Source: JAGXRK01 sp963714415 (GTDB lineage Bacteria; Bacteroidota; Ignavibacteria; Ignavibacteriales; Ignavibacteriaceae). Taken from it: a stretch of DNA of 64,000 bases. The stretch's first letter is position 1, and every line of letters begins with the position of its first letter. Position numbers and translations under genes: made by a program. The notes below the pieces were generated by a model that ran no database searches, was not told where the DNA came from, and worked only from the letters and a program-made list of their open reading frames with translations. The stretch lies in the NCBI GenBank assembly GCA_963714415.1, contig CAVQOL010000001.1, forward strand, positions 310,001 through 374,000. The letters run 5' to 3'. Positions 35,424 through 46,785 of the stretch are shown here, in pieces.

Positions 35424-35627
35424 CTACTGGTCTTCAAATTGCTTCGTTTTGTCCCCCTTAATTGAAAACACACTAGATACTGTATCCAGTATTATCATAG
35501 CAGACTTTAAAATGCCTAAAAGCGTTATGGTCAAAATGTTCTTATATAACAGATTTCTCTTAATGCTTTTTTTCAATTTTGAATTAAAATTCGATGATAA
35601 GTTTAATTCTTTTTTGGTGTCATCCAT
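35424..35627 (-). CDS. Small membrane protein coupled to the ECF sigma gene
   Basis: 67 residues. It is polar and basic at the start (SNFNSKLKKSIKRN), with one amphipathic or transmembrane stretch (ILTITLLGILKSAMIILDTV) and a charged tail. Its ATG lies inside the end of the sigma gene (8-nt overlap), which suggests translational coupling. It has no zinc-finger or RskA motif. In this position it could be an unusual small anti-sigma or a channel accessory; that is inference. Channel gene follows after 27 nt. Confidence 0.6.
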   Translation of the reverse strand: MDDTKKELNLSSNFNSKLKKSIKRNLLYKNILTITLLGILKSAMIILDTVSSVFSIKGDKTKQFEDQ

Positions 35628-36201
35628 TTAGACTCTTAAGTATTTTTATAAATTTTTCTTTTGCTCTTTGGATTTTCATTTTAACAGCCGGAATTGTGGT
35701 GTTAATCCTTTTTCCAATTTCAGTAAAATTTAACCCCTTGAAATATTTAAAGATGAATACTTTTCTATAAAGAAAATTTAATTTCCTTAATGTGTTTCCT
35801 ATTACACCCCAAAAGTATTTCTCATCAAACTTTGAGAATACCGACAAATAAATGTTATTGATATCAACATCGCCATCCACTGAAACATGGTATTTCCAAA
35901 ACTTACGTTTTCTTGTTAAAATCATGCTCAAACAAACATTAGTAACTATTCTTATAAGCCAGGTTTTAAATTCCGATTCCAGTCTAAAGGTATTGATCCC
36001 AAAATAAACCCTAATGAAAACTTCCTGTGTTGCATCTTCAGCATCCATTTGATTTGATAATTTTTCATAAGACATACGATAAACATAATTTTTATACCGA
36101 TCGACCAATTCCTCAAAAGCTGTTTCAATATCAGGTAACTCAATCTGGCATCTTTTTACTAAATCAAAATCACTAAGACTTTGATAATTAGTTTTATTCA
36201 T
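35620..36201 (-). CDS. ECF RNA polymerase sigma factor
   Basis: 193 residues. Region 2 reads FEELVDRYKNYVYRMSYEKL then AEDATQEVFIRVYFGINTFR, including the DAEDATQEVF core-binding motif. LIRIVTNVCL covers region 2.3-2.4. Region 4 helix-turn-helix is VFIFKYFKGLNFTEIGKRIN then VKMKIQRAKEKF. No standard ribosome site is seen before ATG 36201. It leads a five-gene membrane operon ending at 33650 and may control it. Confidence 0.9.
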   Translation of the reverse strand: MNKTNYQSLSDFDLVKRCQIELPDIETAFEELVDRYKNYVYRMSYEKLSNQMDAEDATQEVFIRVYFGINTFRLESEFKTWLIRIVTNVCLSMILTRKRKFWKYHVSVDGDVDINNIYLSVFSKFDEKYFWGVIGNTLRKLNFLYRKVFIFKYFKGLNFTEIGKRINTTIPAVKMKIQRAKEKFIKILKSLNG

Positions 36202-36305
36202 TTTTCAATTAGACTTTCAATAAGGTAAAAAATAACACTTAGAATAAAACAAAATATTTAAAGTTCATAAATGACAAAAAATCACCATTTATAGTAATGT
36301 TTTAA

Positions 36306-38111
36306 CTATTCATTATTTTTGTCATCAGGTACTAATGCTATAATGCTCTGATTTGGTTTAGGAGTTCTTTCACTTTCGGCGGTTATAACCTCCAGCTGTT
36401 TGTCTTCTGTTATTACAAACAATAGAACGACTTCTTTACCATAATGTTCAAGATAGGAAGAGAAATCAAATTCTTCAGTTAGTTTACTGGTCTGAAATAT
36501 TGACCCGGAGGCTAGTTTATCTGTCATATAATCGAAACTGATTTTATCACCAAACAAATATCTTCCACGTAAATGTTTTGGCAGAAAAGACTGCTCATTT
36601 CCTTTTGTTTTTTCTTCCGGTTTAAGTTGATATATTTCTTTCGAATCAAATAAATCCCTCAAATGTAAACATGCCAGCGAATTTGCTTCGTCATTAGAAG
36701 TGATTGCTAAGAGCTTACCGATGCCGTCTAAATTAAGCTCTTCATAAAGTTGCTCAGATAATGCACTTACCCGATATGCTGGAATTTCAGCCATTTTAGC
36801 TCTGTAGATATTCTCACGATTTGTGTCAATCAGTGCAACAGCAAATTTGTTTTCTTTTAATTCTTTCGCTAATTCCATTCCCCAGGAATGGGCTCCAACC
36901 AATAATACTCCTTGCGGATTTGCTTGAGCAACTTTTAAATAGCGCGCCAATGGTGCAGCGGTTAGCCCATATAATGCAACCGTTCCCACTATCACAATAA
37001 ATGTAATCGGAACAAGAAATTCAGTTTGCGGAAGATTCGTTTCTGCTAAGCGTAATGCAAAAATGGAAGAAACTGCAGCAGCAACAATTCCTCGCGGAGC
37101 CATCCATGAAAGAAACACTCTTTCTTTCCAGGAAAATCCACTTCCAATAGTTGACAGGAAAACAGAAGCCGGTCTTGCAATAAATACTAATACCGATAAA
37201 AATATTAAACTGGTGTAAGAAAGATTCTGAAAAACAGTGAAGTCAAGTCGTGCTGACAAAATAATAAACAAAAAAGAAATAATTAATACACTAAGATTTT
37301 CTTTAAACTCCAGTATATGTTTTACGGTTACAAATTTTTGATTTGCCATTACAATGCCCATTAATGTTGTGGCTAACAACCCGGATTCAGCTTGCAACAC
37401 ATCAGATGTTATAAAGGCGGCAACGACTAAAGATAATGTAACGGTTTCCTGAAGAAAGTCCGGAATCCAAAACTTCTTAAGAAGCAAGACTAAAAACCAA
37501 GCAAACGTAAATCCGACAATACTTCCAAACAAAAGAGTTTTGCCAAGACTAACTAAAACAACCATACTTGCTTCCTGAAATCCACCAATAAGTATCGCCT
37601 CAAAAACGAGAAGAGCAAGCAATGCACCAATAGGATCAATAACAATACCTTCCCATTTCAAAATTTTTGCTACTTTTCCTATCGGGCGAATGTGCCTAAG
37701 AAGTGGACCAATTACTGTGGGACCGGTTACAACAAGAATCGCTCCTAAAAGAATGGCAATTTGAAGATTGAGTCCAATAATATAATAAGCAGCAGATGCT
37801 GCAATAGCCCAGGTTATTAAAACTCCAGCCGTTAATAGAAGCAGTAACGCACTACCAATTTTAGGCAGACCTTTGATTTTTAATGTTAGTCCTCCTTCAA
37901 ATAATATTAGTGCAACAGTAATGGAGACAATTGGTAACAGTATATCCCCCATAAGCTCGTCCGGTTTTAGAAAGCCCGTGAGCGGTCCTGCAATAAAACC
38001 AAAGATTAGTAGAAGTAGTATTGAGGGCAACTTAAGCCGCCAGGCCAGCCATTGCGCACCTATTCCAAGAATAATTATACTAGATAAAGTTATTAAAAAA
38101 TATTCGGACAT
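36306..38111 (-). CDS. CPA-type cation:proton antiporter with C-terminal TrkA-N (RCK) domain
   Basis: 601 residues. The first 390 hold 12-13 transmembrane helices with GAILVVTGPTVIGPLLRHIR and ILKWEGIVIDPIGALLALLV, which carry the family's ion-binding aspartate region. The C-terminus is a Rossmann-like RCK unit (GVLLVGAHSWGMELAKELKE, FAVALIDTNRENIYRAKMAE) followed by a small regulatory tail. It exchanges Na+ or K+ for H+ under nucleotide control. It lies 104 nt upstream of the sigma gene on the same strand, so a link to that operon is possible. Confidence 0.9.
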   Translation of the reverse strand: MSEYFLITLSSIIILGIGAQWLAWRLKLPSILLLLIFGFIAGPLTGFLKPDELMGDILLPIVSITVALILFEGGLTLKIKGLPKIGSALLLLLTAGVLITWAIAASAAYYIIGLNLQIAILLGAILVVTGPTVIGPLLRHIRPIGKVAKILKWEGIVIDPIGALLALLVFEAILIGGFQEASMVVLVSLGKTLLFGSIVGFTFAWFLVLLLKKFWIPDFLQETVTLSLVVAAFITSDVLQAESGLLATTLMGIVMANQKFVTVKHILEFKENLSVLIISFLFIILSARLDFTVFQNLSYTSLIFLSVLVFIARPASVFLSTIGSGFSWKERVFLSWMAPRGIVAAAVSSIFALRLAETNLPQTEFLVPITFIVIVGTVALYGLTAAPLARYLKVAQANPQGVLLVGAHSWGMELAKELKENKFAVALIDTNRENIYRAKMAEIPAYRVSALSEQLYEELNLDGIGKLLAITSNDEANSLACLHLRDLFDSKEIYQLKPEEKTKGNEQSFLPKHLRGRYLFGDKISFDYMTDKLASGSIFQTSKLTEEFDFSSYLEHYGKEVVLLFVITEDKQLEVITAESERTPKPNQSIIALVPDDKNNE

Positions 38112-38465
38112 ATATTAACCTAAACTCAATCGTTGTTTGGAAAAGATCATTTATAGTTAAATATTAGATGTTTAGAACAATAAAGGGCTTTTGTCATTCA
38201 AATAAATTTTTCTCATATAAATCAAGTTGTGAATAATATAACAAAAGATAAAATGACTGACTAAAATAGTTTTTAAATCAATTAGTTTAAGCAAGGGAAA
38301 TCTTAAAAAAGAGTTCTTCAGCTACGTGTTTTTTAGTGCTTTTTGCTCAAAAAAGTTACTATAAAATCTTAAAATATATCATCTTTATTGGCTTATTTAG
38401 TTTATTTTATGGATTTTTGAGTGGTGAAATTTTAACAATATTTTCTAAAAACGGAGATTGATTTT
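38112..38465. other. Intergenic region, divergent promoters
   Basis: This is 354 bp between the divergent antiporter and DUF1015 genes, very AT-rich. I find no ORF with a ribosome site, no strong hairpin and no member of the fold-back repeats. It must hold the promoters of both genes, but no element can be named with confidence. Confidence 0.5.
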
Positions 38466-39714
38466 ATGGCTGTAATTAGACCCTTCAAAGCACTAAGACC
38501 CACAGAAGAAAAAGCTCAACTTGTTGCAAGCGTTCCATATGATGTTGTTAATCGTGAAGAAGCAAAAAAGTTTGCCGAAGGAAATCCATTAAGTTATCTA
38601 CACATCACAAGATCAGAAATTGACTTGCCCGATGTAAAAGATGTATACTCAAAAGAAGTTTATCTAAAAGCAAAAGAAAATCTTGATAAGATAATTAAGC
38701 AAGCTCCTTTAAAGATTGATGAAAAACCTCACTTCTATCTTTATCGCTTGATAATGGATGGACGAGCACAAACGGGAATTTGCGCAACTTTTTCTGTTGA
38801 TGATTATGATAATGATATGATACTTAAAACACGAAAAAACTCGTAAAGTAAAAGAAGATGACAGAACGAATCACATCGTTACTACTGAAGCACAAACAGG
38901 AATTGTATTTTTAACTTACCGTGGTGTTAAAACAGTTAATGAGCTTGTAGATAAAACGATGAAAACATTTAAACCGTTATATGATTTTACTGCGCCAGAC
39001 GGCATCCAGCACACAGTTTGGATTATGCCCGATGAATACAATGAAATGATCATAAATGAGTTTAAGAAAATTGAAAAACTTTACATTGCAGATGGACACC
39101 ACCGCGCAAAAAGTGCTTCTCGCGCTAAAGAAGAAAAGATGAAATCAAATCCGAACCATAAAGGAAATGAAGAATATAACTATTTTATTGCTGTGCTCTT
39201 TCCCGAAGATCAGTTGAAGATTCTTCCTTACAATAGAGTTGTTGTTGATCTTAACGGATTAAGCAAAGAAGATTTTCTAAACGCTGTAAGTGAAAAATTT
39301 GAAATAACTCAAACCACAGAGAAAGAACCAAAAGTCCAGAAACACTTTTGTCTGTATCTGGATAAAAAATGGTATTTGCTTAAATCACGTGACTCTATTC
39401 TCGCAAGTTTATCGCTTGAAAAATCTGTTGGTGAAAAACTTGATGCAAGCATACTGGAAAACTTTTTACTCCGACCAATTTTGGGAATCGAAGATATCCG
39501 CACAAGCAATAGAATCGATTTCATAGGAGGAATACGCGGAACAAAGGAACTTGAGAAACTTGTTGATTCAGGTAAAGCTGCAGTGGCATTTTCACTTTAC
39601 CCTGTTAGTCTTAATGATCTTATAAACATCTCGGACGCTGGTGAAGTTATGCCGCCAAAATCAACATGGTTTGAACCAAAACTTAGAGATGGATTACTAA
39701 CACACTTAATTTAA
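38466..39714 (+). CDS. DUF1015 family protein (frameshifted)
   Basis: Residues from 38466 read AVIRPFKALRPTEEKAQLVA then VPYDVVNREEAKKF and SYLHITRSEIDLP, the DUF1015 N-terminus. An extra A in CTTAAAACACG near 38829 breaks the frame; with AAA the sequence continues ILKHEKTRKVKEDDRTNHI. The second part has KLYIADGHHRAKSA, the family's conserved motif, and ends at 39714. Corrected length is about 415 residues. Function is unknown. The gene stands 32 nt ahead of serC; DUF1015 next to serine biosynthesis genes is a recurrent pairing. Confidence 0.88.
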
Positions 39715-39746
39715 ATCGTGCAGAAAACATAGAAGGAAATATTATT

Positions 39747-40850
39747 ATGGAAAAACGTATATATAATTTTAGTGCTGGTCCGGCAGTTTTACCGGAAGAA
39801 GTATTACTTGAAGCTCAAAAAGAATTATTTGCGCTCCCTGGAGTAGGAATGTCAGTTATGGAAATAAGCCATCGTTCCAAAACATTCGATGCAATTCTTC
39901 AGGAAGCAAAAGAAAACTTAAAGAAGCTTCTTGATATTCCCGATAATTATGCGATTCTCTTTCTTCAAGGAGGCGCCAGTTTACAATTTTCAATGGTTCC
40001 CCTAAACTTAATGCCACCGAAAAATAAAGCAGATTACATTTCAACGGGAAGCTGGTCTAAAAAAGCAATTAAAGAAGCAAAACGTGTTGGCTCGGTAAAC
40101 ATTGCTGCCACAACCGAAGAATCCGAAGGCGATAAAAAATATTTTAAAAGAATTCCAAAACAAAGTGAGCTAAAACTTGATCCGGACGCTGCTTATGTTC
40201 ACTTCACATCCAATAATACAATATTCGGAACACAGTTTCACACCGAACCGGAAGTTGGAACCGTTCCATTAGTATGCGACGCATCTTCGGATATTCTTTA
40301 CAAAAAAATTGATGTGACGAAATATGGAATGCTCTATGCCGGGGCACAAAAAAATATTGGTCCTTCCGGCGTAACATTAATAATTATGAGAAAGGACTTG
40401 CTTGAAAGAAGTCAGGATTCTCTTCACACGATGTTAAACTATAAAACCCATGTTGATAATGATTCGATGTTTAATACTCCAAATACCTGGGGAATTTATA
40501 TTATCAATCTTGTTGGCAGATATTTATTGAAGAATGGCGGACTTGATAAAATGTATGAAATAAATAAAAAGAAAGCGCAATTGCTTTATGATTGTATTGA
40601 TCAAAGCAATGGATATTATAAAGGTCACGCTGAAAAAGATTCACGTTCACTAATGAATGTTACATTTAATCTTACAACTCCGGACCTTGAGAAAAAGCTG
40701 ATTGACGAAGCCACTAAAGCAGGGTTTAATGGATTGAAGGGCCATCGTTCTGTTGGCGGATTACGAGCATCACTCTATAATGCATTTCCAACAAAGGGCG
40801 TTGAAGATCTTGTAACTTTTATGAAGGACTTTCAGAAAAAGAACGGATAA
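39747..40850 (+). CDS. serC: Phosphoserine aminotransferase
   Basis: 367 residues, the normal length. It begins IYNFSAGPAVLPEEVLLEAQ. HRSKTFDAILQEAKENLKKL and FLQGGASLQFSMVPLNL are SerC signatures. The PLP lysine is in GAQKNIGPSG (near 202). HRSVGGLRASLYNAFP near the end binds the phosphate of the substrate. It transaminates 3-phosphohydroxypyruvate with glutamate in serine and pyridoxal synthesis. GAAGGA lies 11 nt before ATG. A terminator-like hairpin follows at 40867. Confidence 0.96.
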   Translation: MEKRIYNFSAGPAVLPEEVLLEAQKELFALPGVGMSVMEISHRSKTFDAILQEAKENLKKLLDIPDNYAILFLQGGASLQFSMVPLNLMPPKNKADYISTGSWSKKAIKEAKRVGSVNIAATTEESEGDKKYFKRIPKQSELKLDPDAAYVHFTSNNTIFGTQFHTEPEVGTVPLVCDASSDILYKKIDVTKYGMLYAGAQKNIGPSGVTLIIMRKDLLERSQDSLHTMLNYKTHVDNDSMFNTPNTWGIYIINLVGRYLLKNGGLDKMYEINKKKAQLLYDCIDQSNGYYKGHAEKDSRSLMNVTFNLTTPDLEKKLIDEATKAGFNGLKGHRSVGGLRASLYNAFPTKGVEDLVTFMKDFQKKNG

Positions 40851-40866
40851 ATTAAAAGTATATAAT

Positions 40867-40914
40867 TGCGATCCCCGATTCACCTGTTGTTAAGCGGGTT
40901 TGTCGGGGATAAGC
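40867..40914. terminator. Hairpin after serC
   Basis: ATCCCCGA (40871-40878) pairs with TCGGGGAT (40903-40910), extended by TTGC/GCAA outside. It sits between convergent serC (ends 40850) and the M23/T9SS gene (ends 40934) and can serve both. Confidence 0.65.
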
Positions 40915-40933
40915 AATAAAACTGCTTTCTACT

Positions 40934-43193
40934 TCACCTCAGTAAAATCATTTTTCTTGTTTGGACAAAAGAACCGGCGTTTATCTGGTAGAAATAAATC
41001 CCACTTGCCAATCCCGAAGGGACTCCTTTGGAGGTGCGACTGCCAACTGAGGATTGAAACTCAACCTCATAGTTTCCCGCAGGTTTTTCCTCATCTACAA
41101 GTGTCGCTACTAAATTTCCCAATACATCATAAACATTTAAAGTTACAAAGTGTCTACTGCCTAATGCATACTGAATACTGGTTGACGGGTTAAAAGGATT
41201 GGGATAATTCTGTTCTAATCTAAAAGTATAGTTGTTCCCATCCTCATTTAAATTAACAGGAAGAAATTCCGTTCTTAAAAGATACATCCATACTATCGAG
41301 AGAAGAATTTCCTTCTTCATCAAAAACCTCCACGTAAATTCTATATTCCGAATCATAATAACCTGAGGTGTTAAAAGAAAGACCTTTTTCGGAAATATCA
41401 ATCAGGGAATCACCGTCGCTATTGGTTAGTATATGGTAAAAACCACGAATCGGATCCATCCAGCTTGGTGATGGGAGAGTTGCATCTCTCTTATAAAGAA
41501 CTGTGGCATACGGTTCGTAGTAATTCGAATTATACATTTCATATTTATGGTTGAGAATATGTGCAAGCTTTCTTTCAAGGATAATTTCATTGTTACTTAT
41601 CCTTTTTATCCAGTAATATATTTCATAGCCAGGTTGTTGCCATTCGGAATCACCGGAAGCATCAATAATTTGTACTATAATATCTATCTGACCGTATAAG
41701 CTATCGGGATTCATATAGTTGCTGGTTTCGTTAGTGCAAAATCCAAATAATGAACCTGGAAACACCTCAGCAATAATTGGTGAAATGGTATCATCAAGCG
41801 GAGTTAGGGCTAACATAGGATTAAAATTTATTCCCCATTCACCATCAGTATAAAGCCATACGATTCCTGAATCTTTAATCTCAACGAAATGAATATGGCC
41901 CCACTCACTTGTCCATTCTACAATATCTCCAAGATAATCATGCTGCTGAACAGTATCTCCAACTTCCACCTGAATTGTTTCGGGAATAAGATGTGCATAA
42001 AGCCAACCGTCTGATACACCGGCATTTTGAGAGTCGCTAATCGCAACACGCCAATAAATATTTCCTCCAAGAGTGAGGACTAGCTTAACAATTCCGCTCT
42101 TTACGGCATAAGTCGGTTCACCTATTGGCGTAATTAAATCCAGTCCCTGGTGAAGATATGAATAATCCGAGCTACCGCCCATGTGTTGCTCATAGTGATT
42201 CCATATCGTTCTCGTGCTGTCAAAGGGATAGTGTGGCCATGGTATTGGTTCAATGCTAGAGTTATCTTTCTTTTGAAGATTTGTCGTGGGAAAAATCGTT
42301 AATTCTCTCTTTTCTCCTTCAATATTCTGAACTTTACTTCCGTTGCTTTCATATATACGTATTACTCCTTGCGATTCCATCTGGTTTTTTTTATGAATTC
42401 CCGTTGCAATTTTTTCTCCTATGATTTTTAAATCCCTAAATGATAAATCACCCGTCAACTCATCGGAAAAAAGTAATTGGGGATTATTTAAAGTGAACGC
42501 CTTTATATTTCTTTTATCTGTAATAACCAGAACATCGTTTTCGCTTGAAAGTGCAATTCGTCTTGGGAACATGAAGTTCGAAATAAATTTATTTTTCAAT
42601 AGTCCGTTTTGATATACCCTCACAAAATCTTCATCAGCTATAGCCAAAATATTTCCTGTTTCGTCAAATGAAAAAGCAAGACCTTTTTCATATTCTTTAA
42701 TAAATATCTGTGGGAACTCTATTGTAATTATTTTTTCGGTTGTTCTTGTTGCATAAATGTTTCCACTTTCAGAAAATAAAAACCCATTAGCTCTTTTAAA
42801 TGTTCCAGAAAAAAGATTTTGTCCATCCGGTGAATAAAAGTGTAATGACAGTTCACCAATAAAATGTTTTGAATGATCATAAAAAACAATTATGCCACTG
42901 TTAGATATTTCAAAATCTGATCCCGGAGTTTTTACCATTGTAAAGAGTAAATCATCGTCTCGATAAAATTTCAAGTTATAAAGATTTCTCTGCTCATCAG
43001 TAACTTCACCAATTTCAAATGTGGATTTAAAGATTTGATTGGGGGAAAATCTTTCCCCCGACTGCCTGTTTATTATGTTCTTAAATGTTCCATTTATCGA
43101 CACTTTCAGATTATTTATTTCGTCGCCGGGATTCTCTTGTCCAAACAACTGAGAACACAAAAACATTATTAAAAAAAAGCTGAGATTCTTCAT
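40934..43193 (-). CDS. Secreted M23-family (LytM-like) protein with T9SS sorting domain (frameshifted)
   Basis: The start at 43193 gives a signal peptide (LSFFLIMFLCSQLFGQE). Residues to about 300 form a beta-rich propeller-like part (FSFDETGNILAIADEDFVRV). The M23 peptidase domain has SYLHQGLDLITPIGEP (near 346) and WGHIHFVEIKD (near 433). A bacterial Ig/FN3-like segment (GYEIYYWIKRISN) leads to DEEGNSSLDSMDVS. One extra T at about 41275 breaks the frame; beyond it the T9SS domain continues (LEQNYPNPFNPSTSIQYAL ... SGIYFYQINAG). The zinc site looks slightly reduced, so activity is uncertain. It was probably exported to the surface. Confidence 0.82.
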
Positions 43194-43358
43194 AATATAT
43201 TTGTCCTGCTAAATATTATTCTTAACATAACTTTACTTAATAAATAATGCAAGGTTGCAAACAATATTCTTTGTGATTTTACAAAGATTAATAATGAACA
43301 CAGATTTTCTTAAATTTGCGGGTCAATTTTTAATGATAAATTTGTTACGAGATTTCTA

Positions 43359-44558
43359 TTGGATACAAAAAGTGATATTTCTGCTGTAAAATACAACGAA
43401 GATGTTCAGATTATTGAGTTAGCTGATAAGCAATTTATTATCGTTGGAACTGCACACATCTCCCGTCAATCTGCTGATCTTGTAAAAAAAATAATTGAAG
43501 AAGAACGTCCTGATATCGTATGTGTTGAACTTGATGAAAAAAGGTTTAAAGCTTTATCAGAAAAAAACAGATGGGAAAATCTTGATCTAAAAACCATCAT
43601 TAGAGAAAAACAACTAAGCACTTTGATAATTAATCTTGTTCTTGCATCATATCAAAAAAAGCTTGGTGAAAAACTTGGAGTAACTCCGGGTACAGAACTT
43701 CTAGAAGCAACTAAGACTGCCGCCGAATTTAATATTCCAATTGAACTTTGCGATCGTGAAGTAAGAATAACTCTTCGTCGGGCCTGGCGTTCCATGAGTT
43801 TTTGGCAAAAAATAAAATTCATGACCGGTGGATTAGCCGGATTGTTTGAAAATCAGGAAATAACTGAAGAGAAGTTAGCTGAGCTTCGAAGCAAAGATGT
43901 CCTTTCCGAAATGATGGGAGAACTCGGTAAAGTAATGCCTGTTTTAAAACAAGTTCTTATTGATGAGCGCGATATTTACATTGCCGAGAAAATGAAACTT
44001 GCAAAAGGGAAAAAAATCGTCTCGGTAGTCGGTGCCGGACACGTGAATGGAATAATAAATTATCTTAAAGAAGATCAATATTTTAATCTTGAAGAAATAG
44101 AAAAAATTCCTCCCTCTTCACCGATTCTTAAAATTATTGGCTGGGGAATTCCATTAATTATTGTTGGCTCAATTTTCTATATTGGTTTAAACAAAGGTTT
44201 GACAGAAGCCGGTGATAATGCATTATTCTGGTTTTTAGCAAATGGAATTCCAAGTGCGCTGGGTGCTATTATTGCTGTTGCTCATCCTTTTACGATTTTA
44301 ATTTCATTCTTTGCCGCACCATTTACCAGCTTAACTCCGGTTATTGGAGCAGGATACGTTGCAGCATTTATACAAGCTTACTTTCAACCGCCTGTAGTTA
44401 AAGAATTTCAAACGGTAACAACTGATTTTAATAAACTATCTCAGTGGTGGAAGAACAAATTATTAAAAGTGTTTTTAGTATTTATACTTACAAGTCTAGG
44501 CAGCGTTGTTGGAACGTATGTCGGCTTCTTTGAAATAGTCTCCAATGTTTTTAATTGA
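43359..44558 (+). CDS. TraB/PrgY family membrane protein
   Basis: 399 residues. The N-terminal part has VGTAHISRQSADLVKKII (GTAH at 30-33), ERPDIVCVELDEKRF, CDREVRITLRRAW and KKIVSVVGAGHVNGI, all hallmarks of the TraB/PrgY (pheromone shutdown) family of predicted metalloproteases. The C-terminal 140 residues have four to five transmembrane helices. The start is a TTG at 43359; no in-frame ATG lies nearby and the ribosome site is weak. Substrate unknown. A close relative of GumN-type proteins. Confidence 0.85.
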   Translation: MDTKSDISAVKYNEDVQIIELADKQFIIVGTAHISRQSADLVKKIIEEERPDIVCVELDEKRFKALSEKNRWENLDLKTIIREKQLSTLIINLVLASYQKKLGEKLGVTPGTELLEATKTAAEFNIPIELCDREVRITLRRAWRSMSFWQKIKFMTGGLAGLFENQEITEEKLAELRSKDVLSEMMGELGKVMPVLKQVLIDERDIYIAEKMKLAKGKKIVSVVGAGHVNGIINYLKEDQYFNLEEIEKIPPSSPILKIIGWGIPLIIVGSIFYIGLNKGLTEAGDNALFWFLANGIPSALGAIIAVAHPFTILISFFAAPFTSLTPVIGAGYVAAFIQAYFQPPVVKEFQTVTTDFNKLSQWWKNKLLKVFLVFILTSLGSVVGTYVGFFEIVSNVFN

Positions 44559-44600
44559 AAATTTTGTTTTTTTACTTTGATCTTTTTTATTTTATCATCG

Positions 44601-46785
44601 CTAAAAGTAATAAAGATACTTCACTTTAAACACTCCTGCCCTATCCGTTACATGCATTCTGTTTGGAAGAATATTATTATTAATATCATATTCATCACTG
44701 CGATCTCTAAACTCATTGTAGGCAAAGTATATCCAGCTTTTGGGTAAAAAATTCCAGGAAAATAAAAATCCGACAATAACTCTTTCCATTTTGTCGGAAG
44801 ACCGAACAAAAACATTATCAACGTACATCCTGATATTAAGATCATTAATTGGAGTTAGAGAAAAATAAGGACGAGCATTAAAAGTAATGTCTTCAATTTC
44901 ACGATCGGGATCAAATTCAATAAACATATCGTAACTTGTTCCTATCTGAAATTCATCAATCACTCGCCAGCTTCCCTGCAAGCCGAGCCAAGAATAGTAA
45001 GCAAGATAATCTCTTGAAAAATTATACGTCTTTGTATAACCGCCGTAGAGATTGCCATTCCATTTTGGGGAAATGTTATACCATGAACTTAAAGAGATCT
45101 CATAAGATGTGTACTGGACTCCTTCGTCTTTGCTTTTTGTTAATATGAGGTTTGTCTCATATCCCCAGTTATCTCTTAGCTGCATATTAAAACCAAACAA
45201 CCAGCCGTAATCAGTAAAAAGATCAGCATCTTCATAATAAATTATCGGACCGGTGTACATCAGTATTTGCCTTATATAACCTTCATCATAATACCAGATA
45301 GGTCCATTGATAGAAACAAATTCAAATGTACCTGTCCATGGAACAAAACCGACTTGTTGAACATCAAAATTTTTCCCGACTGCGCGGGTTCGTGCGATAA
45401 GAAAGCCATTTATCTGTTGATAAAGTTAACCCGGCTGAACCGGCATAATCTCCTTCTGAATTTTCAATTGATCTGGCAAACTGGTATGCAAGCTGCCAAT
45501 TAGATTCTCTGAATGCACCGTCAATATCAATTACACCGTAAGTATTATCCTGTGTTTGTTTTCCGACGAATAGTACACCGACCGAGGAATTATCAAAAAT
45601 TTGTTTTTTAACTCTTGCAGAACCGAAAATCGCTCTGTCTTCTGTCTGCAAACTATCATCCTCATCCAGATATTTAACTTTCCCTGTTAAAGCAAGAAAA
45701 CCTCCATATTCCCATTCATTAATTCTGCCGAATGCTTTCGTTCCTAGAACAAGTGGAACTTCCTGCCCATCGGGCAGCAACTTTCCAATTCTTCTGGAAT
45801 AAAACAGCTCGAGTGGTCTGTAAAAGCCTGTGTTTCTTTGCCTTCCTGAAGGCATAAAGATTTCATTGCCTTCAGTAAAGAACGGTCTTCTTTCGCTAAA
45901 GTAAGATTCATACCTACTTATGTTAAACGAAAACGGATCGGCTTCAATTTGTGCAAAATCCGGATTAGCAGTGAGTTGATACGTTAATTGCTGTGATGGA
46001 TTGAAGAAAATGTCAAGGCCGGCTTCCGGATCAAAATCATATTTGTTATCTCCGATATATTTTATTTTTGATAAAGCAACAGGATATATTTCAAGATTAA
46101 GTCCCGTTACTGTTGGGTTGAAATCTTTAAAGATAAGTTTACCAAATTTAGAAATTCTTTGACCTTCGCTTTGCTCATACCTACACCAGTATTGATCTTC
46201 TTGAGCTACAGGAATCCATCTGTCAAAATCCAGTCCCCATTCTGTTAAACTCTTATCATACTTAATTGATTTATATGGAATTTTCATTTCAACAACATAG
46301 CCCCAATCATAAACTTTAGAGCCGGCAAACCAAATTCCATCCCAACTGTAATCTCTGTTTCTTGCATCGTCAAGTAAGCGGCAATCCATTCTAACTCCAC
46401 CGGCAGAAACAGCAAATTTATAAGCTGATTGTTTGTCACCAAAAGTATCAATCATAAATGAAACGACATCTCCGCCATACTGATCAAGCACGCCTGTTGT
46501 TGTTTGAATATTCTCCTTATCCCCATAACTAATTATTAAACAATAAAGTGCGTCTTCAGTGGTGAGAACTTTTGCTGTTGTCTGTTGCGATACTGGTTGA
46601 TCATAGTATGGAGAAAGCTGAAAGAAATCATTTGTTGAATCTGCTTCATTCCATACATCATCTATTGTTCCATCAACATTTATTTCTATATCAACTTTTT
46701 TTAGATGAAGAACTTTGTCCTGATTTGGGTTTTCAGATGCAAAAATTAGCTGAGCCATTAAAAGAAAAAGTAAATATAGTTTCAT
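44601..46785 (-). CDS. DUF5916 outer-membrane protein with CBM9-like domain (frameshifted)
   Basis: The start at 46785 gives a signal peptide (KLYLLFLLMAQLIFAS). VDIEINVDGTIDDVWNEADS opens a CBM9-like carbohydrate-binding domain (about 20-215). Then comes the DUF5916 barrel: GLDIFFNPSQQLTYQLTANP, FSERRPFFTEGNEIF, FYSRRIG. One indel at about 45420 breaks GLTLS..; after it GFLIARTRAVGKNFDVQQVG continues to a final strand VFKVKYLYYF. Corrected length is about 728, typical of the family. It is predicted to sit in the outer membrane; proposed roles include glycan binding or uptake. Confidence 0.85.
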
